From Clostridia bacterium (lineage in GTDB: Bacteria; Bacillota_A; Clostridia; Oscillospirales; CAG-272): 29,249 nucleotides of DNA. Positions within the stretch are counted from its first letter, which is position 1. The number at the start of each line of letters is the position of its first letter. Under the pieces are notes generated by a model. It was given only the letters and a program-made list of their open reading frames with translations, made no database searches and was not told where the DNA came from. The stretch covers positions 1 through 29,249 of the forward strand of contig JAFTDQ010000030.1 of assembly GCA_017454075.1 (NCBI GenBank), given 5' to 3'. A program made the position numbers and the translations under genes. This document shows positions 16,300 to 24,285 of the stretch, piece by piece.

Positions 16300-16328
16300 T
16301 TATACCACATAAATATTTTTTTTGCAAC
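16300..16328 (-). promoter_or_regulatory. rpmE promoter
   Basis: Minus strand TTGCAA as -35 (about 16328-16323) and TATAAT as -10 (about 16305-16300), 17-base spacer, with TGG before the -10 (extended). It lies immediately past the pgsA stop codon. Confidence 0.82.
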
Positions 16329-16335
16329 TGTTTTT

Positions 16336-16962
16336 TTATTCGCCTTCGGGAGTTTCTCCGGATCCGGCCGTCACGGACTCCTTTTTTGCGTCTTCAAGGT
16401 CGGAGCTTTTTATCATCCGTCCGTAGTGTATCATATAGAGAGTGAGCGTGACCACGCCCGAAACGAAGCAGACGGCGGTGATGACGACGAGCGGTATACC
16501 GGACAGGCGGAACAGAAGGATAGCTACGATCGAGAGGGTCAGAAGGACGGTATTGAACTTGCCGTACCATCTCGCGTACACCATTTTTCCCGTGCGCTGG
16601 ATTGTGTGGATCCCCGTGAGCGCCATTATGATCTGTACGAAGAAGAACAGGACCATGAGGGGGATTACCTCGTTGTGCCTGAACGAGATGCACAGGAGCG
16701 CCGCCGCCTGAGTCAGTTTGTCCGCTGCGGGATCGAGCGCTTTCCCGAGATCGGAGACCATGTTGAAACGCCTCGCGACCCAGCCGTCTATGACGTCGGT
16801 TATCCCGGATATCAGGAATGTGACGCCCGCCGCGACGTATTTTTCCTTTATGTAAAGGATGAGGATGACCGGTATCAGCACGAGCCGGAACATACTCATC
16901 AGATTTGGATTTGTAAAAATTTTTCCGCCGAATACCTTTTCGCCGTAAGATGCTTTTTTCAT
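16336..16962 (-). CDS. pgsA: CDP-diacylglycerol-glycerol-3-phosphate 3-phosphatidyltransferase
   Basis: Likely PgsA, which makes phosphatidylglycerol phosphate from CDP-diacylglycerol and glycerol 3-phosphate in the membrane. The CDP-alcohol phosphotransferase motif is complete: D56, D59-G60, A63-R64, G73, D77 and D81 fit D-x2-DG-x2-AR-x8-G-x3-D-x3-D. The 208-residue protein has several membrane segments. The C-terminal tail of about 25 residues is hydrophilic and acidic (ends SGETPEGE), slightly longer than usual. GGAGGG precedes the ATG. Other CDP-alcohol transferases such as cardiolipin or phosphatidylserine synthases share the motif, so substrate assignment is by overall resemblance. Confidence 0.87.
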   Translation of the reverse strand: MKKASYGEKVFGGKIFTNPNLMSMFRLVLIPVILILYIKEKYVAAGVTFLISGITDVIDGWVARRFNMVSDLGKALDPAADKLTQAAALLCISFRHNEVIPLMVLFFFVQIIMALTGIHTIQRTGKMVYARWYGKFNTVLLTLSIVAILLFRLSGIPLVVITAVCFVSGVVTLTLYMIHYGRMIKSSDLEDAKKESVTAGSGETPEGE

Positions 16963-16990
16963 GTTGCCCTCCGGTTACACGCTGAGCATG

Positions 16991-17019
16991 ATTATACCAC
17001 TTTGTTCATAATATGTCAA
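16991..17019 (-). promoter_or_regulatory. pgsA promoter
   Basis: Consensus TTGACA at 17019-17014 and TATAAT at 16996-16991, 17-base spacer, with TGG immediately before the -10. It is 29 bases before the pgsA ATG. Confidence 0.92.
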
Positions 17020-17069
17020 CACGGCGGGGTTAAAAAGATAGAGGCGATACGTTTTGGCGAAAATGAAGG

Positions 17070-17094
17070 GCGCCGCCCTGCGGCAGGGCGGCGC
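17070..17094 (-). terminator. Terminator hairpin at the end of the uvrA-PHP-DUF4432 unit
   Basis: Perfect 11-base stem GCGCCGCCCTG (17070-17080) with CAGGGCGGCGC (17084-17094) and a 3-base loop. On the minus strand it is followed by CCTTCATTTTCG, a modest U tract. It lies 64 bases past the stop of the DUF4432-like gene. Confidence 0.75.
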
Positions 17095-17157
17095 GTTATC
17101 TTTTCAATGATCGTTATCAGGTCAGTCTGTGATTTGATATCCTGCTTTTCACAGGCT

Positions 17158-18153
17158 TCAATCCTTTTCGCCCATACGCGAGAAAGCGATCGAAACGGTG
17201 TTTTTGACGGTTCCGAAGGCGGGGATGACCGGCAAAGTGCCGTTTTCGCGCTCGTCGTGACGACCGTTTATGTAGCAGTTCGTCGGTTCGAGGCCGAGGA
17301 CGTAATCGCCGCTCGCCATACTCCTCCATTCGGTAAGAATCGGGAGGGTATCCCCCGACCATTTCATTTCTGCGGCGACGCCGAGCGACGGATTTTCAAG
17401 GCGGGCGGTGAAATCAGATTTCATTTTCTGGAAGAAAACGCGCTCCTCCTCGTTATCGACGGGCGCGTCGAATACGAGCTCGCGTCCGAGACCGGTTTTT
17501 GCGAATTCCGTGCGCGGGACGGTCTCCCTGTCCTCGGGCAGGACGAGCCGCGCGTTTTCGGAGAGCATGGGATATCCGAAATTGCAGTGATAGATCATCA
17601 TATACTCCTCGGGGCGCGGGGTGAGATTTCTGATCTCGTCGTGTATCCTCACCCCGGAGCCGAATACCGGCACGGTTATCTCACGGGAAAGCTCGAGGAC
17701 GTGACCGAAAAGCGCGGTCTCGCGGACGGTTCCGCTGACCGTGACGACGTCGTCCCTGACGTGAGCCGAAACGTGCTCCGCCGGGGTGCCGTGATAGCGT
17801 CCGTGGAGCGGGAACCATTCCCCCCCGTCGCGGTTGGCGGGACCCGCCGAGCGCAGGCCGCAGGTATAGAGCATCCCGCCGGGGAAGTAGTTCAGAAATT
17901 CGTTTTCGTAAGGCAGATCGCGGAGCGGCTGATCGTATCCGTTTTTGCTCATCCAGGACATGTTTGTCCCGAGGAAGGCCGCCTTGCCGATATCGAGTCC
18001 GTTATCCGGGAGTATCTCGAGATAAAGACCCCCGGGCGTGGCGATCTCTATGACCTCGGCGCCCTTCGCTTTGCCTTCCGAAACGGTCACGCGGCGGAGC
18101 GTAAGGAGCTGGGCCGGGTTTCCTATATAACCCTTTCTGATTATGCTTTCCAT
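17158..18153 (-). CDS. DUF4432 / aldose 1-epimerase-like protein
   Basis: A 331-residue protein resembling the DUF4432 branch of the galactose-mutarotase-like superfamily: PDNGLDIGKA early on, MLYTCGLRSAG in the middle, and PLHGRYHGTPA with the His expected at the sugar site. Family members bind hexoses or open-chain sugars; no substrate can be assigned. GGAGGT precedes the ATG. It is 16 bases after the PHP-domain gene and ends before a hairpin, so the two are probably cotranscribed and may act on the same sugar phosphate, which is an inference. Confidence 0.75.
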   Translation of the reverse strand: MESIIRKGYIGNPAQLLTLRRVTVSEGKAKGAEVIEIATPGGLYLEILPDNGLDIGKAAFLGTNMSWMSKNGYDQPLRDLPYENEFLNYFPGGMLYTCGLRSAGPANRDGGEWFPLHGRYHGTPAEHVSAHVRDDVVTVSGTVRETALFGHVLELSREITVPVFGSGVRIHDEIRNLTPRPEEYMMIYHCNFGYPMLSENARLVLPEDRETVPRTEFAKTGLGRELVFDAPVDNEEERVFFQKMKSDFTARLENPSLGVAAEMKWSGDTLPILTEWRSMASGDYVLGLEPTNCYINGRHDERENGTLPVIPAFGTVKNTVSIAFSRMGEKD

Positions 18154-18169
18154 GTCTTGTTTACCTCCG

Positions 18170-19189
18170 TCAGAGCTCGTCTCTGAAATATGCGTGAGTT
18201 TCGGCCGTCCTGCCGCGCTCGTCGGTCACTACCACCCGGAAATAGTTCGCGTAGGGATGAAGCGGAAGTTCGGCGTGAGTGGACGGGACCGCCCCCGGTC
18301 TGACCGACATGCACGATCTTATGTCCGTCCGCAGTTCTATCGTCCTGGCGGGCGAGCATTCAACCGTGACGACGTCGTTTTCGAAAGTGAGTTCTTTTAT
18401 TTCGGGACCCATCGAAGCGTAAAAGTGCCCTTTTTTCAGAGCGTCGGCTATCGAGGGATAGTCGAGCTTTTTCGCTTTTATCATGGTGAAGGCGCTCCCG
18501 CATTCGCACGACGGGTCGCCCGGGCGCGGGACGGGATGATTGTCGTCGCTTCCCGTCACGAAGGGGCGCTTGCCGCCGTTCAGCATCTCGTCGTACACCC
18601 GTCCGTTCATGTCTCCGAAGCCGGAGTAGATACAGCCTCCGTTGTATATCTCGAGCGCGTCGAAGCCGTCGTAGCTCATGTACTGCGGATAATATTCCAT
18701 AGACCAGGCGGGATGGTTGTACGAGACGAAGAACCCCGCCGCCTTCGCGCGGCGGATCATGTCGTTTATGCACCCGGCGTTATATTCTCTCACGTAGTCG
18801 GGAGCGCTCCCCCAGTTCATTTTCCGCGCGTATTTCGGGGCGTTTCCGAACATGTACCGCTTTCTGTGGAGACAGACCTGCTCGGTCATGTCCCTGTCGA
18901 GGGCGATGAAGCAAAGGTGACAGCAGCGTACGCGTTCGAAACAGTCGTAGGCCACGTTTGCGTCGTTTATCTCGACCTCGTAGCCGTTCAGCGCGAGAAA
19001 GTCGTCGTCGGTCAGGTCGTTATGGGGTATGAAAACGTCGTGATCGGTATAGGCGTAAACCTGATACCCCATTTTTTTGTATTCTTCCTTGAGATGCTCC
19101 GGGGTGTCCGCTCCGTCGGATATGACGGAGTGAGAATGAAGGTTAGCCTTGTAAAAGTTTCCCTCTTTCGGGATAAGATATTTTTTCAT
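18170..19189 (-). CDS. PHP-domain metal-dependent phosphoesterase
   Basis: A 339-residue PHP-fold hydrolase. Metal-binding motifs are HSH (H18 and H20 in NLHSHS), TDHD (D49, H50), a SYNHPAW stretch in the middle and GSDDNHP near residue 220. It probably hydrolyses a phosphate ester; the substrate is unknown. An ATG at 19189 with AAAGGAG five bases upstream is preferred to the GTG at 19192, which would be only two bases from the SD. It follows uvrA by 21 bases and precedes a DUF4432-like sugar-binding gene by 16, without a promoter of its own, so it is likely read from the uvrA promoter. Confidence 0.88.
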   Translation of the reverse strand: MKKYLIPKEGNFYKANLHSHSVISDGADTPEHLKEEYKKMGYQVYAYTDHDVFIPHNDLTDDDFLALNGYEVEINDANVAYDCFERVRCCHLCFIALDRDMTEQVCLHRKRYMFGNAPKYARKMNWGSAPDYVREYNAGCINDMIRRAKAAGFFVSYNHPAWSMEYYPQYMSYDGFDALEIYNGGCIYSGFGDMNGRVYDEMLNGGKRPFVTGSDDNHPVPRPGDPSCECGSAFTMIKAKKLDYPSIADALKKGHFYASMGPEIKELTFENDVVTVECSPARTIELRTDIRSCMSVRPGAVPSTHAELPLHPYANYFRVVVTDERGRTAETHAYFRDEL

Positions 19190-19210
19190 CACGTCTCCTT
19201 TGGCAAGCGG

Positions 19211-22057
19211 TCAGTTTTTCATATTCAGTATTTTTCTCAGATATTGCCCGGTAAACGAGCCCGGGACTTCGGCGACTTCCTCGGGAGTCCCCGCCGCGAT
19301 GACGGTGCCGCCGCCCTCGCCGCCCTCGGGTCCCATGTCGATTATATAGTCGCAGGTCTTGATGAGCTCGAGGTTGTGTTCGATCACGATAACGGTGTTG
19401 CCCTGATCCGTAAGCCGCTGGAGTATCTCGACGAGGCGCCTGACGTCGTCGGTATGAAGTCCCGTCGTCGGCTCGTCGAGGATGTAGCAGGTCCTTCCGG
19501 TGCTGCGTTTTGAAAGCTCGGTCGCGAGCTTGACGCGCTGCGCCTCGCCGCCCGAGAGAGTTGTCGAGGACTGGCCGATTTTGATGTATCCCAGCCCGAC
19601 GTCGTACAGCGTGCGCAGCCGTGAGCTTATGCGCGGGACGTTTTCGAAAAAGGTCACGCCCTCCTCGACGGTCATCTCGAGCACGTCGTTTATGGACTTG
19701 CCCTTGTATTTCACGGCGAGCGTGTCGCGGTTGTACCGCTGACCCTTACATACGTCGCAGGTGACGTAGACGTCCGGCAGGAAGTGCATTTCTATGCATC
19801 TCACGCCGTCTCCCTGACATGCCTCGCAGCGGCCGCCTTTCACGTTGAATGAGAACCGCCCGGGACCGTATCCCCGTATCTTCGCGTCGTTCGTCGAGGC
19901 GAAAAGCGAGCGGATGTCGTTGAAAAGTCCGGTGTACGTCGCCGGGTTCGAGCGCGGAGTGCGGCCGATCGGGCTCTGATCGATACCGATGACCTTGTCG
20001 AGCTCTTCGTACCCCGTCACGTCTCTGTGAGCTCCGGCGCGCGCCGTCGCCCTGTTGAGCTTTTTCGCGAGCACCGGGTAAAGAATGCCGTCAACGAGCG
20101 AGGATTTTCCGGATCCCGACACGCCAGTCACGCAGATGAACTTTCCGAGGGGGAACCCGACGTCGACGTTTTTGAGGTTGTGAAAGGTCGCTCCGTGAAC
20201 CGTCAGCACGGCGCCGCTGCCCCTGCGCCGTGACGCCGGGACGGGGATCTTTTTCCTGCCGCTGAGATACTGCCCGGTGATCGAGTTTTCGCATCTCATG
20301 ATCTCTTCGGGAGTCCCGCAGGCTACGACTTCGCCGCCGCGCACGCCGGCGCCGGGACCGATGTCGACGATATAGTCGGATTCGAGCATCGTCTCTTCGT
20401 CGTGTTCCACGACAATAACGCTGTTTCCGAGATCGCGAAGACTTTTGAGGGCGGCGATCAGTTTGCCGTTGTCCCTCTGATGGAGCCCGATGCTCGGCTC
20501 GTCGAGAATATAGAGCACGCCCATCAGCGAGCTGCCTATCTGCGTCGCAAGCCGTATTCTCTGCGCTTCGCCGCCCGAGAGAGTCCCCGCGGAGCGGCCG
20601 AGCGTGAGGTAGCTCAGTCCGACGTTTGAGAGGAATCCGAGGCGTGAGCGGAGCTCCTTGATGATCTCTCCGGCGATCTTTGCCTCGGTCGGGGTGAGCG
20701 AGAGACCGTTGACGAAATCGAGCGCGTCGTTAATCGGAAGACGGCAGAACCCGTCGATGTTCAGACCCCCGACGGTCACGGCGAGGATCTCGTCCTTCAG
20801 CCGGCGGCCTTTGCAGACCGGGCAGTCGACGAACTCGAAAAACTGGTCGTAATAATCCTGATTCGAATAGAAAGTGCCGCCTTCGGCGCGCTGTTCGATG
20901 AGGTTAAGGACGCCGTCGAAACGGACGAACCCGTGCGTGTGCCGCCTGTCAAACGTGCGGTCGACCTCAAAGGTCTCGCTCCCCGCACCGTAAAGCAGGA
21001 CGTTGAGCGCCTCGGGAGAATAATCCTTTATCGGCGTATCTAGTGTGAAGCCGTATTTTTTGCCGACGGCCGCGTAGAGAGGCGCCGTCCAGGTGCTGTC
21101 CTCTATCGATTTGAACCCGTTTACGTTTATCGCGCCTCCGGCTATCGACAGATTCCTGTCGGGGATGACGAGGTCAACGGAAAGCGTCTTGAGCGAGCCG
21201 ATCCCGGCGCATTTTTCGCAGGCGCCGAGCGGGTTGTTGAACGAGAACATCCGGGGGGTGAGCTCGCTCACCCCGAAGCCGTGCTCCTCACAGGCGTAAT
21301 TCTGTGAATACGTGCGTTCCTCGGAACCGTCGGCGGTCACCATCCTGAGATTCCCGCCCGCCATCCTGAGCGCCGTCTCGGCAGAGTCCGAGACCCGCCC
21401 TCTGACGGATTCCTTCATAACGATCCGGTCGACGACGATGTCGACGTCGTGCTTTTTGTTCTTGTCGAGCTTTTCGCCGTCTTCGGCCGTGTCAAGGGTG
21501 ATGATCTCGCCGTCGACCCTCGCCCGGGTGAACCCGTTTTTGCGCGCCTCGGCAAAGACCTTTTCGTGCATACCCTTTTTTGCCCTCACGACGGGGGCTG
21601 TCAGAATAAAGCGCGTCCCCTCGGGGAGGGTCATTATGTCGTCGACGATCTGGTCGATCGTCTGCTGTTTTATTACTTTTCCGCATACCGGACAGTGAGG
21701 TATTCCGATACGGCTGTACATGAGTCTGAGATAATCGTAAATCTCGGTCACGGTGCCGACCGTCGAGCGGGGATTTTTCGATGTCGTTTTCTGATCTATC
21801 GAAACGGCGGGCGAAAGGCCCTCGATCAGATCCACGTCGGGTTTGTCTATCTGACCGAGGAACATGCGTGCGTACGATGACAGCGACTCGACAAATCTCC
21901 GGTGCCCCTCCGCGTATATCGTATCGAAAGCGAGGGATGATTTGCCCGAGCCGGAAAGACCGGTGAAAACCACCAGTTTATCTCTCGGCACGGCGACGTT
22001 TATGTTTTTCAGGTTATTTACTCTTGCGCCTTTTATGACTATTTCATTCAGAGACAT
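19211..22057 (-). CDS. uvrA: Excinuclease ABC subunit A
   Basis: UvrA is the damage-scanning ATPase of nucleotide excision repair. The 948-residue product is full length: first Walker A GLSGSGKS at 33-40, zinc Cys pair CPVCG near 122-126, signature [13 protein letters not shown], Walker [16 protein letters not shown]; then a second ABC domain with Walker A GVSGSGKS near residue 643, the zinc module from CEACQGDG to CDVCKGQRY, signature [13 protein letters not shown] and [12 protein letters not shown]. The N-terminus [19 protein letters not shown] is typical. No uvrB or uvrC is in the window. GGAGGT lies 10 bases before the ATG. Two metabolic-looking genes follow closely downstream. Confidence 0.99.
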   Translation of the reverse strand: MSLNEIVIKGARVNNLKNINVAVPRDKLVVFTGLSGSGKSSLAFDTIYAEGHRRFVESLSSYARMFLGQIDKPDVDLIEGLSPAVSIDQKTTSKNPRSTVGTVTEIYDYLRLMYSRIGIPHCPVCGKVIKQQTIDQIVDDIMTLPEGTRFILTAPVVRAKKGMHEKVFAEARKNGFTRARVDGEIITLDTAEDGEKLDKNKKHDVDIVVDRIVMKESVRGRVSDSAETALRMAGGNLRMVTADGSEERTYSQNYACEEHGFGVSELTPRMFSFNNPLGACEKCAGIGSLKTLSVDLVIPDRNLSIAGGAINVNGFKSIEDSTWTAPLYAAVGKKYGFTLDTPIKDYSPEALNVLLYGAGSETFEVDRTFDRRHTHGFVRFDGVLNLIEQRAEGGTFYSNQDYYDQFFEFVDCPVCKGRRLKDEILAVTVGGLNIDGFCRLPINDALDFVNGLSLTPTEAKIAGEIIKELRSRLGFLSNVGLSYLTLGRSAGTLSGGEAQRIRLATQIGSSLMGVLYILDEPSIGLHQRDNGKLIAALKSLRDLGNSVIVVEHDEETMLESDYIVDIGPGAGVRGGEVVACGTPEEIMRCENSITGQYLSGRKKIPVPASRRRGSGAVLTVHGATFHNLKNVDVGFPLGKFICVTGVSGSGKSSLVDGILYPVLAKKLNRATARAGAHRDVTGYEELDKVIGIDQSPIGRTPRSNPATYTGLFNDIRSLFASTNDAKIRGYGPGRFSFNVKGGRCEACQGDGVRCIEMHFLPDVYVTCDVCKGQRYNRDTLAVKYKGKSINDVLEMTVEEGVTFFENVPRISSRLRTLYDVGLGYIKIGQSSTTLSGGEAQRVKLATELSKRSTGRTCYILDEPTTGLHTDDVRRLVEILQRLTDQGNTVIVIEHNLELIKTCDYIIDMGPEGGEGGGTVIAAGTPEEVAEVPGSFTGQYLRKILNMKN

Positions 22058-22101
22058 TTTCTGACAGACCTCCGCGGCCGGCGGACATTTTATTCCCCAA
22101 T

Positions 22102-22130
22102 ATTATACCATAGCGAGGGGGTTTTCACAA
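22102..22130 (-). promoter_or_regulatory. uvrA promoter
   Basis: TTGTGA at 22130-22125 and TATAAT at 22107-22102, 17-base spacer, with TGG before the -10. No inverted repeat resembling an SOS box was recognised by eye over it. Confidence 0.8.
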
Positions 22131-22290
22131 CATGACGGAGCCGATAAATGTCTGCGATACGCGCGGAGCCGCAAAACGCGCCTCAATACGTGACTGATTT
22201 CGTGCTTTTTATGATTTTTTAAAAATATTTGTTCGGTTTCGGCTCCTTTTTTTGTATTATATTATGAGGGAGGCGGCGGGAAGCACTGAT

Positions 22291-22863
22291 ATGAAATTAT
22301 TTGACGGCGCCGCGTGCAACGCGGCTGTGAAAAAAATCGCCTCCGGCGATATGACCGCGCTGTCGGTCCTTTACGAAAAAACGGGCAGGCAGGTCTATTC
22401 GCTCGCCTATTCTATCCTCGGCAGGGAAGGCGAGGCGGACGAGGTCATGCAGGAGACGTTTATAAAAATAATGGATTGCGCGAACACATACGACGAAAAG
22501 CGCGGAAACGCCCGATCCTGGGTACTCGCCATCGGCAGAAACGTTGCGATGAACCGGCTCAAGAGAAGACGCCTCTCGGACTATGATGAACTCAGCGAAA
22601 GCGTCGGCGCGCGAGACGATTTTGCCGGCGTCGAAAACTCCGACGAGGTCTCGCGCCTGCTTGCCCTGCTGAACTCGTCGGAGCGGCAGATAGTTGTCCT
22701 CAGAGCGGTCGAGCGGCTTAAGTTTAATGATATCGGCGGGATCGTCGGGCAGAGCGGGGACGCAGTCCGGATGAAGTACGCAAGGGCGCTCGAAAAACTG
22801 CGCGGATATTACGGGAAGGGAGAAAGCCATGAAAGCACTCAGAAAAATAAAAAAGAAATTTGA
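22291..22863 (+). CDS. ECF-type RNA polymerase sigma factor
   Basis: A 190-residue extracytoplasmic-function sigma factor. Region 2 spans about residues 24-95 (LYEKTGRQVYSLAYSIL, then ADEVMQETFIKIM), and region 4 about 127-172 (LNSSERQIVVLR, then FNDIGGIVGQSGDAVRMKYARAL). The frame is open from 22252, but ATG 22291 with GGGAAG upstream is the best start; ATG 22264 has no SD. Its 3' end overlaps the next gene by 35 bases, the arrangement usual for a sigma factor and its membrane anti-sigma partner. The upstream DNA is AT-rich with a weak TATTAT box at 22255-22260; no clear housekeeping promoter, so autoregulation is possible. Confidence 0.93.
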   Translation: MKLFDGAACNAAVKKIASGDMTALSVLYEKTGRQVYSLAYSILGREGEADEVMQETFIKIMDCANTYDEKRGNARSWVLAIGRNVAMNRLKRRRLSDYDELSESVGARDDFAGVENSDEVSRLLALLNSSERQIVVLRAVERLKFNDIGGIVGQSGDAVRMKYARALEKLRGYYGKGESHESTQKNKKEI

Positions 22864-24115
22864 TTCGTTTGAAATACGCGACGCGAAGGATTTCCTGCCG
22901 GAATCCGCGACGGGGAAAAAGAAGGATCGCGCCGAGCCGCGGCTGTTCGGATATCTCGCGGCGAGCTCCGCGGCGCTCGTGATCGCTCTGGGCGTGATAA
23001 TCGCCGGACAGGGGATCGCTAAAGCCGGCCGGATTTTGAAAAATGATTTTGTGATTGTTATCTTCGATTACGATTGCGAAGAAATCAGCGACACAACAAT
23101 AGATTCTCCGAGAAACGAACCGGTCAATCCCCCTGCTGACCCGTCGAGGGAAGGTTATTCTTTTGAAGGTTGGTATCTTGATGATCAAAAATGGGATTTT
23201 GAGACAGACAAAGCAACAGAAGATATCACTCTGATTGCTCACTGGTCGCCGCTGACATATAAAGCTATTTTAGATGCAAACGGCGGATATGTCGAGAACG
23301 TCGAGATATCGTTTGATTACTACAGCGACCTTATTTTGCCTGATGCGCATCGTGACGGGTATTACTTTCTGGGTTGGTATCTGCCGGAAAAATATGTGAA
23401 CGGGGTTATCAAATGGATATGGGCAGAAGACAAACGTTTTATTGCACGCTGGCTCCCGTTTGAGCCCGGAACGGTTACGGCATTGTTCGGCAGTTACGAA
23501 CAGGATAATGATTTGGAAAACGGAGATGAGCCGATCGAGTGGTACATCATCGAAGAAAATGATGATAAATACTGGCTTATTTCAAAATACGTGCTGACCG
23601 GGCACCGATATGATGAGTCAACCAGTTATGTCGAATGGGATAAATGTGATCTTAGAGACTGGCTGATAAACGATTTCTTCTACCAGATATTCGATCAGGA
23701 AGAGCAGGAACATATCTGTCCGGCGGTTCAGGAAGATACCGGAACGAACGACAGGTTCTTTCTTTTGAACATGGATGAGTCATGGATTCTCCGGCAGATA
23801 GGAGCGATGTATAAAGGAGAAGGGATCGGGACAGAATACGCCGCCGCGACCGGGTTGGAATACTACTATAATGATGCGCTGAACTTTGATCGGCAGGCAT
23901 GGTGGTGGCTCCGCAAAGGAGAGGACATATCGTCCGAAGTCACCGGTGATCCAGGACCTTTTTCATATGCATCGGCACTCAGCGGATGTTTCACGTTTAG
24001 CAGAAGCGGCAGATCAGTGAATGGCGTTAGGCCCTCAATATGGGTGGATAAATCAGCTGTAACTCTTATTTATCATGAACTTCCCGCCGCCGAAACAAAC
24101 GTGAATCAGGAGTAA
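22829..24115 (+). CDS. Membrane-anchored Flg_new-repeat/DUF6273-like protein, candidate anti-sigma partner
   Basis: A 428-residue protein. Residues 1-39 are basic and cytoplasmic; a membrane segment covers about 40-61. Outside the membrane are two Listeria-Bacteroides (Flg_new, InlB-type) repeat-like units at about 75-139 and 141-208, recognised by EGWYLD and LGWYLP and by the IAHW and IARW endings. Residues about 215-408 resemble DUF6273: FGSYEQDND, EPIEWYII, LISKYVL, FLLNMDE, WWWLR and GVRPSIWVD. The 35-base overlap with the sigma gene suggests it controls or senses for that sigma factor, although the short cytoplasmic part has no recognised anti-sigma domain. DNA composition turns AT-rich right after the membrane segment, as if the ectodomain had been swapped in. 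Confidence 0.82.
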   Translation: MKALRKIKKKFDSFEIRDAKDFLPESATGKKKDRAEPRLFGYLAASSAALVIALGVIIAGQGIAKAGRILKNDFVIVIFDYDCEEISDTTIDSPRNEPVNPPADPSREGYSFEGWYLDDQKWDFETDKATEDITLIAHWSPLTYKAILDANGGYVENVEISFDYYSDLILPDAHRDGYYFLGWYLPEKYVNGVIKWIWAEDKRFIARWLPFEPGTVTALFGSYEQDNDLENGDEPIEWYIIEENDDKYWLISKYVLTGHRYDESTSYVEWDKCDLRDWLINDFFYQIFDQEEQEHICPAVQEDTGTNDRFFLLNMDESWILRQIGAMYKGEGIGTEYAAATGLEYYYNDALNFDRQAWWWLRKGEDISSEVTGDPGPFSYASALSGCFTFSRSGRSVNGVRPSIWVDKSAVTLIYHELPAAETNVNQE

Positions 24116-24150
24116 ACCGATTCGTTGATGAGAAAAAAGAACATTTTACC

Positions 24151-24175
24151 GCCCGTGCCTTCGCACGGGCTTTTT
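24151..24175 (+). terminator. Rho-independent terminator after the sigma/sensor pair
   Basis: GCCCGTGC (24151-24158), loop CTTC, GCACGGGC (24163-24170), then TTTTT. Confidence 0.92.
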
Positions 24176-24226
24176 GATGAAGAACAAACGGCTTTTTTAC
24201 AATCCGGCACGCGCCGGGGTTTTAAC

Positions 24227-24255
24227 TTGACAAAAATGCGCGAAGAGGGTATAAT
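24227..24255 (+). promoter_or_regulatory. tldD promoter
   Basis: Consensus TTGACA at 24227-24232 and TATAAT at 24250-24255 with a 17-base spacer; AAGGAG at 24272-24277 is eight bases before the ATG. A small hairpin (CCGGC/GCCGG, 24204-24217) lies just upstream of the -35. Confidence 0.93.
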
Positions 24256-24285
24256 AGAGCAAATGAACTATAAGGAGTTTACGTA

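Noticed and set aside
16150..18186. 678-codon open frame on the plus strand
   Set aside because: It lies opposite rpmE, pgsA and the DUF4432-like gene, crosses two promoters and a terminator, and its translation is Arg/His/Glu-rich without any family resemblance. It is a shadow of GC-rich coding on the other strand.
18143..19513. 456-codon open frame on the plus strand
   Set aside because: Antisense to the PHP gene and the end of uvrA, both well supported; no SD or domain.
22131..22290. Promoter of the ECF sigma gene
   Set aside because: AT-rich DNA with a TATTAT at 22255-22260, but no -35 at proper spacing and no clear ECF-type AAC/CGT pair, so not listed as a feature.
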